From: Paenibacillus sp. UNC451MF
Lineage (GTDB): Bacteria; Bacillota; Bacilli; Paenibacillales; NBRC-103111
Direction: 5' to 3'
DNA length: 64,000 nucleotides
Assembly: GCF_000686845.1 (NCBI RefSeq)
Contig: NZ_JMLS01000008.1
Coordinates: forward strand, 124,001 to 188,000
The notes under the pieces were generated by a model. That model ran no database searches, was not told the origin of the DNA, and saw nothing but the letters and a program-made list of their open reading frames with translations. Position 1 is the first letter of the stretch. Each line of letters starts with the position of its first letter. Made by a program: the position numbers and the translations under genes. This document shows, one piece after another, positions 42,086 through 51,136 of the stretch.

Positions 42086-43183
42086 ATGGCGAAAGCACGG
42101 TCTGCACCGGATGTGACAATGTTAGTATGTACGATGATGCTGTTGGCTATCGGCGTGGTGATGGTGTACAGCGCCAGCGCCGTACTGGCGTTTCATGAGT
42201 TTGGCGATTGGTACTATTATTTGAAGAGACAGCTTCTTTTCGCCGTTCTCGGTATTGCAGCTATGATATTTACAATGAATGTAGATTACTTGGTGTGGAA
42301 AAAGTATGCCAAGCTCGGACTCATTCTATGTTTTGTGCTTCTTCTGATTGTGCTGATTCCAGGAGTCGGTGTAGTTCGAGGCGGGGCACGAAGCTGGCTT
42401 GGTATCGGATCTTTCGGTATTCAGCCATCTGAGTTTATGAAGATCGGCATGATTTTGTTTTTATCCAAAATGCTCTCCGAGCACCAAAATAAAATTACGC
42501 TGTTCACCAAGGGGCTTATGCCTCCTTTGGGCTTAGTAGGCCTAGCATTCGGACTCATAATGCTCCAACCGGATTTAGGGACGGGTGCGGTGCTGGTAGG
42601 GGCGTCGCTTCTTATCATTTATACGGCAGGCGCCAGACTGCTTCATTTATCGTATCTGGGCATGGTTGGTGTGGTAGGGTTTATCGGACTTATAATCGCG
42701 GCTCCATACCGTTTAAAGCGGATTACTGCTTTCCTGGACCCATGGCAGGACCCGCTGGGAGCAGGCTATCAGGCTATTCAGTCTCTTTATGCTATCGGAC
42801 CTGGAGGTTTGGTAGGATTGGGACTTGGAATGAGCCGCCAAAAATACAGTTATTTGCCTGAGCCCCAAACCGATTTTATATTCTCTATTATCGCGGAAGA
42901 ATTGGGCTTTATCGGAGGCTCATTTGTTCTTGTTCTATTTATGCTGTTGGTTTGGCGCGGTATGCGAACAGCCATTACAGCACCCGATACGTTCGGTGCC
43001 CTGCTTGCAACGGGGATTGTCGGCATGATTGCCGTCCAGGTTGTTATTAACATCGGGGTTGTGATCGGCATGTTTCCGGTCACAGGCATTACGCTGCCGC
43101 TCATTAGTGCGGGCGGGTCATCGCTTACACTGATGCTAACCTCGATAGGTATACTATTAAATATTTCCCGCTATGCGAGGTGA
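42086..43183 (+). CDS. spoVE: SEDS-family peptidoglycan polymerase SpoVE/FtsW
   Basis: This 365-residue protein has ten hydrophobic segments and belongs to the SEDS family (FtsW/RodA/SpoVE), which are lipid II-using glycosyltransferases. Family motifs are [31 protein letters not shown], and [21 protein letters not shown] near residues 250-270. Position between murD and murG is that of spoVE in B. subtilis; the sequence alone cannot separate SpoVE from FtsW. It starts at ATG 42086 after AAGAGGTG; a GTG at 42077 overlaps that site. It would act with SpoVD and possibly PBP2B. Confidence 0.88.
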   Translation: MAKARSAPDVTMLVCTMMLLAIGVVMVYSASAVLAFHEFGDWYYYLKRQLLFAVLGIAAMIFTMNVDYLVWKKYAKLGLILCFVLLLIVLIPGVGVVRGGARSWLGIGSFGIQPSEFMKIGMILFLSKMLSEHQNKITLFTKGLMPPLGLVGLAFGLIMLQPDLGTGAVLVGASLLIIYTAGARLLHLSYLGMVGVVGFIGLIIAAPYRLKRITAFLDPWQDPLGAGYQAIQSLYAIGPGGLVGLGLGMSRQKYSYLPEPQTDFIFSIIAEELGFIGGSFVLVLFMLLVWRGMRTAITAPDTFGALLATGIVGMIAVQVVINIGVVIGMFPVTGITLPLISAGGSSLTLMLTSIGILLNISRYAR

Positions 43184-43188
43184 AAGGC

Positions 43189-44253
43189 TTGAAAACTATC
43201 GTCTTTACAGGAGGCGGTTCGGCAGGGCATGTAACTCCAAACCTTGCACTCATTTCTAGATTGAAAAAGCAAGGTTGGGATATTCAATATATCGGTTCGA
43301 AGCAAGGGATAGAAAAAGATATTATTCAACATGCCGGTATTTCATACCATTCTATTTCTTCAGGAAAACTGCGTCGCTATTTTGATTTGAAAAATATGAA
43401 AGATCCGTTTAGGGTTATCAAGGGCGTAGGAGATGCTTATATGCTTCTTCGGAGACTTAAGCCTTCGATAGTGTTTTCCAAAGGTGGTTTCGTCTCCGTG
43501 CCCGTCATTGTAGCGAGCTGGTTAAATCGCATACCGGTTATTTGTCACGAATCCGATATCACCCCTGGACTGGCTAATAAAATATCGGTACCGTTCGCCA
43601 ATCAAATTTGTGTTAATTTCCCCGAAGCACTTAAGTACATAAAAGGCGGTAAAGGAATATGCACGGGGCTTCCGATCCGTGAGCAGATACTGCAAGGAAA
43701 GGCGCATCGCGGGTTTGACTTGTGTGATTTTCACAAGCAAAAGCCCGTTCTCCTGGTGATGGGAGGAAGCTTAGGCGCTCAAAAAATCAATAAAGCCGTA
43801 CGGGACTCGTTGGATACATTATTGGAACGTTACCAGATTGTTCATCTTTGCGGCAAAGGGCAGACAGACGAGGCGTATGCTAATCGTCGAGGCTACAAGC
43901 AGTTCGAATATATCAACGAGGAATTGGCGGATATCTTGGCCATGACGGATCTTGTGGTCTCCAGAGCGGGAGCGACATCCATCTTTGAATTTCTCGCTTT
44001 AGGCAAACCAATGCTGCTGATTCCCTTGACGAAGCAAGCGAGCCGTGGTGATCAGTTGCTGAATGCTGCATCTTTTGAAAAAAAAGGATATGCCCATGTG
44101 CTTTATGAAGAGAATTTGACTGCCGATACATTAATTGAAGGCATTAACGGCATTTATGATAACCGTGAGCGAATGATCACAACTATTCGATCTAACGAAC
44201 AAAATGATGCTACGGATACAATCATTAACTTGATTCAAGAAACTAGCCTATAA
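43189..44253 (+). CDS. murG: UDP-GlcNAc: lipid I GlcNAc transferase MurG
   Basis: The 354-residue GT28 family enzyme adds GlcNAc to lipid I to form lipid II on the inner membrane face. It has [17 protein letters not shown] at the start, [35 protein letters not shown] and [14 protein letters not shown] 43189 is preferred because AGGTGA ends six bases before it and the product begins [10 protein letters not shown] like its relatives; GTG 43180 overlaps the spoVE stop. The sequence resembles the second MurG type of the B. cereus group more than B. subtilis MurG. Confidence 0.93.
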   Translation: MKTIVFTGGGSAGHVTPNLALISRLKKQGWDIQYIGSKQGIEKDIIQHAGISYHSISSGKLRRYFDLKNMKDPFRVIKGVGDAYMLLRRLKPSIVFSKGGFVSVPVIVASWLNRIPVICHESDITPGLANKISVPFANQICVNFPEALKYIKGGKGICTGLPIREQILQGKAHRGFDLCDFHKQKPVLLVMGGSLGAQKINKAVRDSLDTLLERYQIVHLCGKGQTDEAYANRRGYKQFEYINEELADILAMTDLVVSRAGATSIFEFLALGKPMLLIPLTKQASRGDQLLNAASFEKKGYAHVLYEENLTADTLIEGINGIYDNRERMITTIRSNEQNDATDTIINLIQETSL

Positions 44254-44475
44254 TCAGGCAGCTTCTGCGGTTTGAAGAAACTGTCTGGGCGATTGTCACA
44301 CTATTACCGATTTTACATAAACTACACTATAACCGTGACAGACACCTGAGCTAATAACGACAGACAGAAGGCGACCATTGATTTTCATTAAAGCGTCTCA
44401 TCATGTTGTTATTCCGGTTTGGACGTAATGTCCCCAAATCGGATGCCCCGGAAGTTCTGTGAAGGAGGTTTTCCC

Positions 44476-45381
44476 ATGCAACAGGTCATAACACAATTGC
44501 TGAGCGGAACATTCGGTGAATGTCTTCTTAACGAGCCGCTCGCGCCTCATACCACTTGGAAGATCGGCGGGCCTGCTGATGTGCTGCTGATCCCTCGTAC
44601 AAAAGAGCAGCTAGTTGAGGCTGTTAAGCTGCTTTATCAGCATCAGACGTCTTGGACCGTTCTCGGACGCGGCTCCAACATGCTGGTTGCAGATAAAGGA
44701 ATACGAGGGATCGTACTCAAGCTTGCACCGTCGATGGAGACACTGCGGTTTGATGGCGATATCGTCTATGCTGGAGGAGCTTATTCCTTGATTAAGCTGT
44801 CTGTCATGGCCAGCAAGGAAGGTTTGACTGGATTCGAGTTTTTCGGAGGTATTCCGGGAACGGTGGGAGGCGCCGTCTATATGAACGCCGGAGCTCACGG
44901 GTCCGATGTGTCACGCATACTGTTAAGGGCTGAAGTGCTGCTCCCGACAGGAGAATTGGTGACGATGCAGCAGGTTGATTTTGATTATGGATATCGCCAT
45001 TCTTTATTACAGCAGAAACCGGGGATTGTAACCGAGGCGGTTTTCCAGCTGCAGTTCGGCGACAGAAAAGAAATTATCGAAACTACGGCAGCTTACAAGG
45101 AACGACGTTTACGGACTCAACCGCTGCAATTGCCTTGCGCAGGAAGTGTTTTCCGCAATCCGGACGGACATTTTGCTGCAAGGCTGATTGAAGAAGCGGG
45201 TTTGAAGGGGTATAAAGTCGGAGGCGCCGAAGTTTCACCGCTGCACGCCAATTTCATCATCAACACCGGGAAAGCGACAGCTCAGGACGTGCTCACCCTC
45301 ATCGAACAAGTACAGCGAATCGTTTTTGAAAAGAACGGCGTTAAGCTTGTACCCGAAGTATTGGTGGTGGGGGAGCGGTAA
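44476..45381 (+). CDS. murB: UDP-N-acetylenolpyruvoylglucosamine reductase MurB
   Basis: The 301-residue FAD enzyme reduces the enolpyruvyl product of MurA to UDP-MurNAc. It has the FAD-binding segment VLGRGSNMLVADKGIRG, GFEFFGGIPGTVGGAVYMNAG, and the substrate domain with AGSVFRNPDGHFAARLIEEAG, which contains the catalytic Ser. It is a type II MurB, lacking the extra loop of E. coli MurB. The start at ATG 44476 follows AAGGAGG; the frame to 44419 lacks a site. A 222-base gap separates it from murG. Confidence 0.95.
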   Translation: MQQVITQLLSGTFGECLLNEPLAPHTTWKIGGPADVLLIPRTKEQLVEAVKLLYQHQTSWTVLGRGSNMLVADKGIRGIVLKLAPSMETLRFDGDIVYAGGAYSLIKLSVMASKEGLTGFEFFGGIPGTVGGAVYMNAGAHGSDVSRILLRAEVLLPTGELVTMQQVDFDYGYRHSLLQQKPGIVTEAVFQLQFGDRKEIIETTAAYKERRLRTQPLQLPCAGSVFRNPDGHFAARLIEEAGLKGYKVGGAEVSPLHANFIINTGKATAQDVLTLIEQVQRIVFEKNGVKLVPEVLVVGER

Positions 45382-45396
45382 ATCGGAGGTGGGACT

Positions 45397-46665
45397 TTGG
45401 AAAAGTTGGTTATCGAAGGTGGGAGACCTCTAACGGGAGCCATCAAGATTCATGGTGCAAAAAATGCTGCGCTGCCCATATTGGCAGCCGGTATGATGGC
45501 AGAGGGGACTATTGAAATCAGCAACGTACCCGATCTGTCCGACATTCAAGTGATGCTAAGCATATTACGCGCGCTGGGCTGCCGAACCGATCATCATGAA
45601 GATACGGTAACCGTTAATACATCCACTGCTCATTCGCATCATATTCCCGAAAGCTTGATGAGTCAAATGAGATCCTCCATTTTTTTGATGGGGCCGTTGT
45701 TAGCGCGCTTTGGCAGAGTTCAAGTCTATCAGCCGGGCGGATGTGCAATAGGAGAAAGGAAAATAGATTTACATTTAAGCGGGCTCATCGCACTTGGAGC
45801 GGAAATCGAGGAATCCGGTAATACGATTGTCTGTACGGCCAAAGAATTGCGGGGAGCGGAGATTGTTCTTGATTTCCCTAGCGTGGGCGCTACAGAAAAC
45901 ATTATGATGGCTGCTACTATGGCCAAAGGTTTGACTACGATATCAAATGCTGCCAGAGAGCCAGAAATACAAGATTTGCAAAACTTCTTGAATGCGATGG
46001 GCGCAAAAATTATTGGAGCTGGAACCGACACTATTACAATTGAAGGCGTATCGGAATTAACTCCATGTACTTATCGCATTATTCCAGACCGGATTGTCGC
46101 GGGGACGATGATGATTGCCGCGGCGGTAACGCGAGGAAATGTTACGCTGGAGAATGTATATCCTGCTCATTTAACGTCTGCGATTCACGTTCTGAAGCGC
46201 GCAGGTGTTCAAATAGCGATTCACGGTGATATAATAAACGTAAGCTGTCTATCAAGACCTAAGTCAGTAGAACGTATAGTTACATCGCCTCACCCATCCT
46301 TCCCGACGGATTTGCAATCCCAGATTATGGTTTTGTTATCCTTGGCAGATGGACTTAGTATAGTGAAAGAAACCGTATTTGAAGGTAGATTTAAGCATGT
46401 TGATGAGCTTTCCCGTATGGGCGCGGATATTCGTCTGGATTTGAACTCGGCCTTTGTCAAAGGAGTGCCCAGGTTGTACGGTGCCACCGTAGAAGCAACG
46501 GATTTACGAGCAGGCGCAGCCTTGGTCATTGCAGGTCTCGCAGCCCAAGGTACGACTGTGATTGAACAGATTCATCATATTGACCGGGGATACGATAGAA
46601 TCGAGCTGATGCTATCGCGACTGGGAGCCCATATTCATCGTGTTTCGCCGGTGCCTTCCGAATAA
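45397..46665 (+). CDS. murA: UDP-GlcNAc 1-carboxyvinyltransferase MurA
   Basis: This 422-residue enolpyruvyl transferase performs the first committed step of peptidoglycan synthesis, using PEP. The catalytic Cys116 lies in PGGCAIGERKIDLHL, the site attacked by fosfomycin, so the enzyme should be fosfomycin-sensitive. GAKNAALPILAA at the start and the RDVLKRAG-like HVLKRAGVQ repeat are typical. It starts at TTG 45397 after GGAGGTGGG. B. subtilis places murAA elsewhere; here it directly follows murB. Confidence 0.95.
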   Translation: MEKLVIEGGRPLTGAIKIHGAKNAALPILAAGMMAEGTIEISNVPDLSDIQVMLSILRALGCRTDHHEDTVTVNTSTAHSHHIPESLMSQMRSSIFLMGPLLARFGRVQVYQPGGCAIGERKIDLHLSGLIALGAEIEESGNTIVCTAKELRGAEIVLDFPSVGATENIMMAATMAKGLTTISNAAREPEIQDLQNFLNAMGAKIIGAGTDTITIEGVSELTPCTYRIIPDRIVAGTMMIAAAVTRGNVTLENVYPAHLTSAIHVLKRAGVQIAIHGDIINVSCLSRPKSVERIVTSPHPSFPTDLQSQIMVLLSLADGLSIVKETVFEGRFKHVDELSRMGADIRLDLNSAFVKGVPRLYGATVEATDLRAGAALVIAGLAAQGTTVIEQIHHIDRGYDRIELMLSRLGAHIHRVSPVPSE

Positions 46666-46792
46666 GCTATTATTTACTTATATTGATTCCTATGACCATT
46701 GCCGCTGTTTTATCCCCTCTTTTTTAGACGGGGATATCGGCGGTTTACATAGTTCGTTGCGCAGTTTTGCACTTGCAATACTCTTAGCTTAT

Positions 46793-46827
46793 GCTTAGGA
46801 AGTAGGCTTTCCTAACCCTTAGGAGGG
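46793..46827 (+). repeat. SD-proximal repeat element before divIB
   Basis: GCTTAGGAAGTAGGCTTTCC matches the 8183 units. The right arm is replaced by TAACCCTTAGGAGGG, allowing CCTAA-ccc-TTAGG pairing that overlaps the ribosome binding site, or a TTAGGAA/TTCCTAA stem. Confidence 0.65.
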
Positions 46828-46833
46828 ACAACC

Positions 46834-47718
46834 TTGCATCAAGAACAAAGATTGCCCGTCATCCAAAAACCAAAAACAAAAAAACGATCAAGAAGCAGCA
46901 AAAAGCTGCTCCTGTTTTTATTCCTGTTCTTCATCACGCTGCTCTGTATTCTCTTCTTTCAATCGTCATTAAGCAAAATTACGACGGTCGAGGTAGAAGG
47001 TCAAGAATTACTGACCATTGAGGCAGTAGAGCAAGCTTCCGGCGTTAAAGCAGGAGATCATTTTTTCGCTGTTTCCTCCTATAATGTTGAACAGCAGGTT
47101 AAAGCATTGAAAATGGTAGAATCTGCTACGGTTACAAAGCATTTTCCCGGGGTAATTCATATCGAAGTCAAAGAATATCCGAGAGTCGCCTATCAATTCG
47201 GCAATGCCAATCAACCGGAGGCTATATTGGCGGACGGAAGTGTTGTAACAGTATCCGGCGACATCAATTTCATTATGGACAAGCCTATACTGACCGGCTG
47301 GGGCAGCAGTGCGGATCTGAAGCTTCAGCTCTGCAAGGCATTGGCATCTGCACCTGCTTCTACATTAATGGATATTTCTGAGATTAAACCGGATCCTTCT
47401 ACATCCTATCCGGATCGAATCAAGATGTATACTCGTTCACAGTTTGAAGTGGTAACCACCGTAAGCTATTTACCGGAAAAGCTGAAATACTTAGATACCT
47501 ACATTACCAATTTAAAGGAAAATAAAGTGAATACGGGCGTCCTGACGCTGCTTGAAGTTGATACCCATGCCCCATTTGAAGCTGATGGGAATAAAGCGCA
47601 AAATGGCAAGGATGGTAAGTCCGATAAGAAGCCGTCATCTAATTCTCAGAATGGCTCAGTCGATCCTAAAAAAGATCCAGGTAAGACTGCCTCAGGCAAA
47701 GAAACACCGAAGAATTAA
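46834..47718 (+). CDS. divIB: Cell division protein DivIB/FtsQ
   Basis: The 294-residue bitopic protein has a basic cytoplasmic start (KPKTKKRSRSSKK), a membrane segment at about 28-47, a POTRA domain (SKITTVEVEGQELLTIEAVEQASGV onward to about 117), the beta domain to about 245, and a long Lys/Asp/Ser-rich disordered tail. It forms the DivIB-DivIC-FtsL complex that controls septal wall synthesis. It starts at TTG 46834, with AGGAGGG upstream. It precedes ftsA, without the ylxW/ylxX/sbp genes found in B. subtilis. Confidence 0.9.
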   Translation: MHQEQRLPVIQKPKTKKRSRSSKKLLLFLFLFFITLLCILFFQSSLSKITTVEVEGQELLTIEAVEQASGVKAGDHFFAVSSYNVEQQVKALKMVESATVTKHFPGVIHIEVKEYPRVAYQFGNANQPEAILADGSVVTVSGDINFIMDKPILTGWGSSADLKLQLCKALASAPASTLMDISEIKPDPSTSYPDRIKMYTRSQFEVVTTVSYLPEKLKYLDTYITNLKENKVNTGVLTLLEVDTHAPFEADGNKAQNGKDGKSDKKPSSNSQNGSVDPKKDPGKTASGKETPKN

Positions 47719-47810
47719 TAGAAAAGCCTACTCAATCTAGGGATTTAATGGTAGAATTAAGTTTATGGTATATTTAGCTACAAGTTTGTTGAAAAAAGTT
47801 TGTGAAAAAA

Positions 47811-47836
47811 GAGGGAAAACCCTAACCGTGTGGAAT
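47811..47836 (+). promoter_or_regulatory. Sigma-H-like promoter candidate for ftsA
   Basis: GAGGGAAAA (47811-47819) followed by GTGGAAT (47830-47836) resembles the sigma-H pattern RnAGGAwww/RnnGAAT, with one -35 mismatch and a ten-base spacer that is one short. B. subtilis ftsAZ has a sigma-H promoter. Confidence 0.3.
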
Positions 47837-47897
47837 AAGTACAGAAGCTTTCTTTTCATAGAAGCTTATATCTATTAGTTATAGGAGGTGCCACGGG

Positions 47898-49148
47898 TTG
47901 AGCAGCAATGACATCATTGTTAGTTTGGACATCGGTACATCCAAAGTTCGTGCTATTATTGGGGAAGTCGTTAACGGCGCCATTAATATAATAGGGGTTG
48001 GATCAGCCGACTCGGAAGGTATTCGCAAGGGAGCCATTGTCGATATCGATCAAACGGTACAATCGATTCGCAGCGCGATCGATCATGCTGAACGTATGGT
48101 TGGTATTCAAATAGCAGAGGTTTACGTTGGAATTTCCGGGAATCATGTTGCTTTGCAATCTAGCCATGGCGTAGTAGCCGTTTCCAATGAAGACCGCGAA
48201 ATCGGCGATGAGGACATCGAGCGTGTTATTCAAGCAGCAAAGGTCATTCCTCTAGCGCCGGAGCGCGAAATTATCGGTGTAGTGCCGAACCAATATTTGG
48301 TTGACGGATTGGATGAAATTCACGATCCGCGCAGTATGATAGGCGTTCGTTTGGAAGTGGAAGCCACTATTATTACGGGCGCGAAGACAGCCATACATAA
48401 TTTGCTCCGTGTAGTCGAGAAAGCGGGAGTGAAGGTTGGAGGTTTAATTCTCATGTCGCTGGCGGCAGGCCACTTGTGCTTGTCCAAGGATGAGAAGGCG
48501 ATCGGAACCGTGCTGGTAGATATCGGCGCAGGACAAACGACCATCGCCATTTTTGAACAAAACAATATGGTAGCAACGTCAACTTTGCCAATCGGCGGCG
48601 AATATATTACCAATGATATTTCGATCGGTCTGCGTACTCAGGTAGACATTGCTGAGAAAATAAAGCTGAAATTCGGCTGTGCAGTCATTGAGCATGCTGC
48701 GGCTGATCAAGTATTCAAAGTAAATCGCATTGGAAGCAATGTTGATAAGGAATTCTCGCAGGTGGATTTGGCGAATATCGTCGAGCCTCGCGTACAGGAA
48801 ATATTCCATTTAGTACATTTGGAAGTACAGCGACTGGGCTTCTCCGAGTTACCAGGGGGCTATGTGCTGACTGGCGGCACGGTTTCTATGCCGGGAATGC
48901 TTGCAGTGGCTCAAGCTGAACTTGCAACATCGGTCAGAATTGCCGTACCTGATTTCATCGGAGTAAGGGACCCGTCTTATACAAGCGGTGTTGGAATTAT
49001 TCAATACGCTTTCAAGTATTTAAAAATTGCCAAACAAACGAGTGTAGTAAAAAAATCCGTCTCGAATCCAAAAAAATCAACCGCTACCAGCGAACAAAGG
49101 CCTTCGGTCATGGAACGATTTAAAAATTGGTTGAGTGAGTTTATTTAA
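47898..49148 (+). CDS. ftsA: Cell division protein FtsA
   Basis: The 416-residue actin-like ATPase opens with DIIVSLDIGTSKVRAIIGEV (phosphate 1) and has VDIGAGQTTIAIFE (phosphate 2) near residue 207 and LTGGTVSMPGM near 325. The C-terminal VMERFKNWLSEFI is an amphipathic helix that binds the membrane. FtsA anchors FtsZ filaments. It starts at TTG 47898, seven bases after GGAGGTG, and is 45 bases upstream of ftsZ. Confidence 0.95.
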   Translation: MSSNDIIVSLDIGTSKVRAIIGEVVNGAINIIGVGSADSEGIRKGAIVDIDQTVQSIRSAIDHAERMVGIQIAEVYVGISGNHVALQSSHGVVAVSNEDREIGDEDIERVIQAAKVIPLAPEREIIGVVPNQYLVDGLDEIHDPRSMIGVRLEVEATIITGAKTAIHNLLRVVEKAGVKVGGLILMSLAAGHLCLSKDEKAIGTVLVDIGAGQTTIAIFEQNNMVATSTLPIGGEYITNDISIGLRTQVDIAEKIKLKFGCAVIEHAAADQVFKVNRIGSNVDKEFSQVDLANIVEPRVQEIFHLVHLEVQRLGFSELPGGYVLTGGTVSMPGMLAVAQAELATSVRIAVPDFIGVRDPSYTSGVGIIQYAFKYLKIAKQTSVVKKSVSNPKKSTATSEQRPSVMERFKNWLSEFI

Positions 49149-49193
49149 GGTACACATGACTTTTTAGGCTTAATGAGGGGGAAAATGAAGGCT

Positions 49194-50333
49194 ATGTTTG
49201 AATTTGATATGGACATGGATAGTCTTGCCAAGATAAAGGTAATCGGAGCTGGCGGCGGCGGAAGCAATGCTGTCAACCGAATGATTGACAACGGAGTAAA
49301 AGGCGTAGAGTTTATTACCGTGAATACGGATGCTCAAGCACTTCACTTATCCAAATCGGATCAAAAGATGCAAATCGGCGATAAGCTGACACGCGGTTTG
49401 GGAGCAGGAGCCAATCCTGAGGTTGGTAAAAAAGCGGCTGAAGAATCAAGAGAATTGATTTTCAATACACTTAAAGGCGCCGATATGGTATTCGTCACTG
49501 CAGGTATGGGAGGCGGTACAGGAACAGGAGCGGCTCCGGTTATCGCTGAAATTGCCAAAGAGTGCGGAGCTTTAACGGTTGGCGTTGTAACTAGACCGTT
49601 CACATTTGAGGGACGTAAACGTGCTTTGCAGGCGGAGCAAGGGATTGCTGCTCTGAAGGAAAAGGTGGATACGCTGATCGTTATTCCTAACGACCGTTTG
49701 CTTGAAATCGTCGATAAGAAAACGCCAATGCTTGAAGCGTTCCGCGTAGCAGATAACGTACTTCGCCAAGGTGTACAAGGGATTTCTGACTTGATCGCTG
49801 TACCTGGTCTAATCAACCTCGATTTCGCTGACGTAAAAACGATCATGACAGAGCGTGGCTCTGCGCTGATGGGTATTGGTTTAGCAACCGGTGAGAACAG
49901 AGCAGCCGAAGCGGCCAAGAAAGCGATCCAAAGCCCGTTGTTGGAAACTTCCATTGACGGAGCTAGAGGCGTTCTCATGAACATTACGGGTGGAGCCAAT
50001 CTGTCTTTGTACGAAGTTAACGAAGCTGCCGATATCGTGGCATCCGCTTCCGACTTGGAAGTAAACATGATCTTCGGAGCAGTGATTGACGAGAAGTTCA
50101 AGGATGAAATTCAAGTTACGGTCATTGCAACCGGGTTTGAACATAAACCGGAGACTCAACAGCAGATTCGCAAGCCAATGGGTAACAATGCGACGACATC
50201 TAATGAAGCTTCAGCTAATGACAATCGCGGTGGTTTAAATAATCTACGTCCATTTGGTGGACAAGCATCCAGCGATCAACTGGATATTCCAACCTTCCTT
50301 CGCAATCGCGGCAAAAACAGTTTTGATAAATAA
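49194..50333 (+). CDS. ftsZ: Cell division protein FtsZ
   Basis: The 379-residue tubulin-like GTPase has [17 protein letters not shown] near residue 14, the signature [10 protein letters not shown] near 106-115 and the T7-loop [11 protein letters not shown]. The C-terminal peptide [10 protein letters not shown] binds FtsA and SepF and is preceded by a short linker. ATG 49194 gives [13 protein letters not shown], matching B. subtilis FtsZ. ATG 49185 lies closer to GAGGGGG and would add three residues, so the exact start is not certain. A terminator follows. Confidence 0.96.
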   Translation: MFEFDMDMDSLAKIKVIGAGGGGSNAVNRMIDNGVKGVEFITVNTDAQALHLSKSDQKMQIGDKLTRGLGAGANPEVGKKAAEESRELIFNTLKGADMVFVTAGMGGGTGTGAAPVIAEIAKECGALTVGVVTRPFTFEGRKRALQAEQGIAALKEKVDTLIVIPNDRLLEIVDKKTPMLEAFRVADNVLRQGVQGISDLIAVPGLINLDFADVKTIMTERGSALMGIGLATGENRAAEAAKKAIQSPLLETSIDGARGVLMNITGGANLSLYEVNEAADIVASASDLEVNMIFGAVIDEKFKDEIQVTVIATGFEHKPETQQQIRKPMGNNATTSNEASANDNRGGLNNLRPFGGQASSDQLDIPTFLRNRGKNSFDK

Positions 50334-50370
50334 TCCATAATCTTTGTACTTATAAAATTATGAATGTAAG

Positions 50371-50411
50371 AAGCCCCTTAACCATTTGCTAATGGATCGA
50401 GGGGCTTTTGT
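50371..50411 (+). terminator. Terminator of ftsZ
   Basis: AAGCCCCT and AGGGGCTT enclose an inner CCATT/AATGG stem, followed by TTG and T residues. It closes the division cluster. Confidence 0.85.
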
Positions 50412-50453
50412 TGTGTTTACAGGTTAGATAAATGATAAAAAGTGAGGAAACTA

Positions 50454-50482
50454 TTGACAACAATTATGAGAATGATTATCAT
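50454..50482 (+). promoter_or_regulatory. Sigma-A promoter of the flavodoxin gene
   Basis: TTGACA (50454-50459), a 17-base spacer and TATCAT (50477-50482). The -10 element is inside the first Fur box. Confidence 0.8.
50467..50481. promoter_or_regulatory. Fur box 1
   Basis: TGAGAATGATTATCA matches the 7-1-7 Fur consensus TGATAATnATTATCA at 14 of 15 positions, counting the free centre. It covers the -10 element. Confidence 0.85.
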
Positions 50483-50500
50483 TTACAACGATGGATTAAG

Positions 50501-50521
50501 TGATAATAAGAATCATTATCA
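50501..50521. promoter_or_regulatory. Fur box 2 (overlapping double)
   Basis: Two overlapping 7-1-7 sites, TGATAATAAGAATCA (50501-50515) and TAAGAATCATTATCA (50507-50521), each match 13 of 15. They lie downstream of the transcription start. Confidence 0.8.
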
Positions 50522-50562
50522 TTCAATCTATAATAATCTACAGATCTGCGGAGGGAATGGGA

Positions 50563-51018
50563 ATGTCAAAAATAGTAATGATTTTTGCAAGCATGACAGG
50601 AAATACAGAGGATATTGCAGATGCAATAGCTGATGGAATACGTGAAGCCGAGGGAGAGCTAGTACTGAAAAACGTGATGGATTCTAGTGGAAATGAGCTG
50701 TCAGACTATGATGGAATATTGCTAGGTGCTTACACTTGGGGAGATGGTGACCTTCCTGACGAGTTTCTTGATTTCTATGACGAGATGGATGAACTTGATT
50801 TGAAAGGTAAGGTAGCTGCCGTATTTGGTTCATGCGACTCTTCCTATTCGGAGTATGGGGCTGCAGTAGACACTTTAATTGCTAAGTTGCAGGAGCTTGG
50901 AGCGGAAGTTGTGTTGGATGGTCTAAAGATTGAACTCTCTCCTTCTCAAGCGGAGAAGGAAACGTGCAAGCAGTTCGGGATTCAATTTGTAGAGAAGTTT
51001 ATAAATTCCATAACTTGA
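50563..51018 (+). CDS. Flavodoxin (short type, YkuN/YkuP-like)
   Basis: This 151-residue FMN protein has the phosphate-binding loop ASMTGNTEDIAD near residues 9-20, the isoalloxazine loop GAYTWGDGDLPDEF near 55-68 and FGSCDSSYSEYG near 88. It carries electrons at low potential and replaces ferredoxin when iron is scarce. B. subtilis YkuNOP flavodoxins are Fur-controlled, and the Fur boxes here agree. ATG 50563 is seven bases after GGAGGG; ATG 50557 is too close. It is placed unusually between ftsZ and spoIIGA. Confidence 0.92.
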   Translation: MSKIVMIFASMTGNTEDIADAIADGIREAEGELVLKNVMDSSGNELSDYDGILLGAYTWGDGDLPDEFLDFYDEMDELDLKGKVAAVFGSCDSSYSEYGAAVDTLIAKLQELGAEVVLDGLKIELSPSQAEKETCKQFGIQFVEKFINSIT

Positions 51019-51036
51019 CAAAAAAAGTTACACCTA

Positions 51037-51043
51037 ATCGGCA
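51037..51043 (-). promoter_or_regulatory. Spo0A box candidate upstream of spoIIGA
   Basis: ATCGGCA is the reverse complement of TGCCGAT, which matches the Spo0A box TGNCGAA at six of seven positions. It lies just upstream of the long-spacer promoter. Confidence 0.4.
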
Positions 51044-51047
51044 AGTT

Positions 51048-51080
51048 TAGACAGACTTTGGAATAAGCTTACTATATACT
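51048..51080 (+). promoter_or_regulatory. spoIIG-type promoter with 21-base spacer
   Basis: TAGACA (51048-51053), 21 bases and TATACT (51075-51080). B. subtilis spoIIG is a sigma-A promoter with an over-long 22-base spacer that needs Spo0A~P; this site has the same oddity. A TTGACA at 51015-51020 also lies upstream but is too far for that -10. Confidence 0.5.
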
Positions 51081-51136
51081 TGTCTCATTCGTATAAAGCT
51101 AGTTCTAATAGAGAGACCGCCGGGAGGTTAGGGGAA

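Noticed and set aside
49361-50101. A 246-codon minus-strand frame opposite ftsZ
   Set aside because: It mirrors the codon bias of ftsZ; composition (Ser/Ala/Ile-rich) is typical of a shadow frame and no start signal is present.
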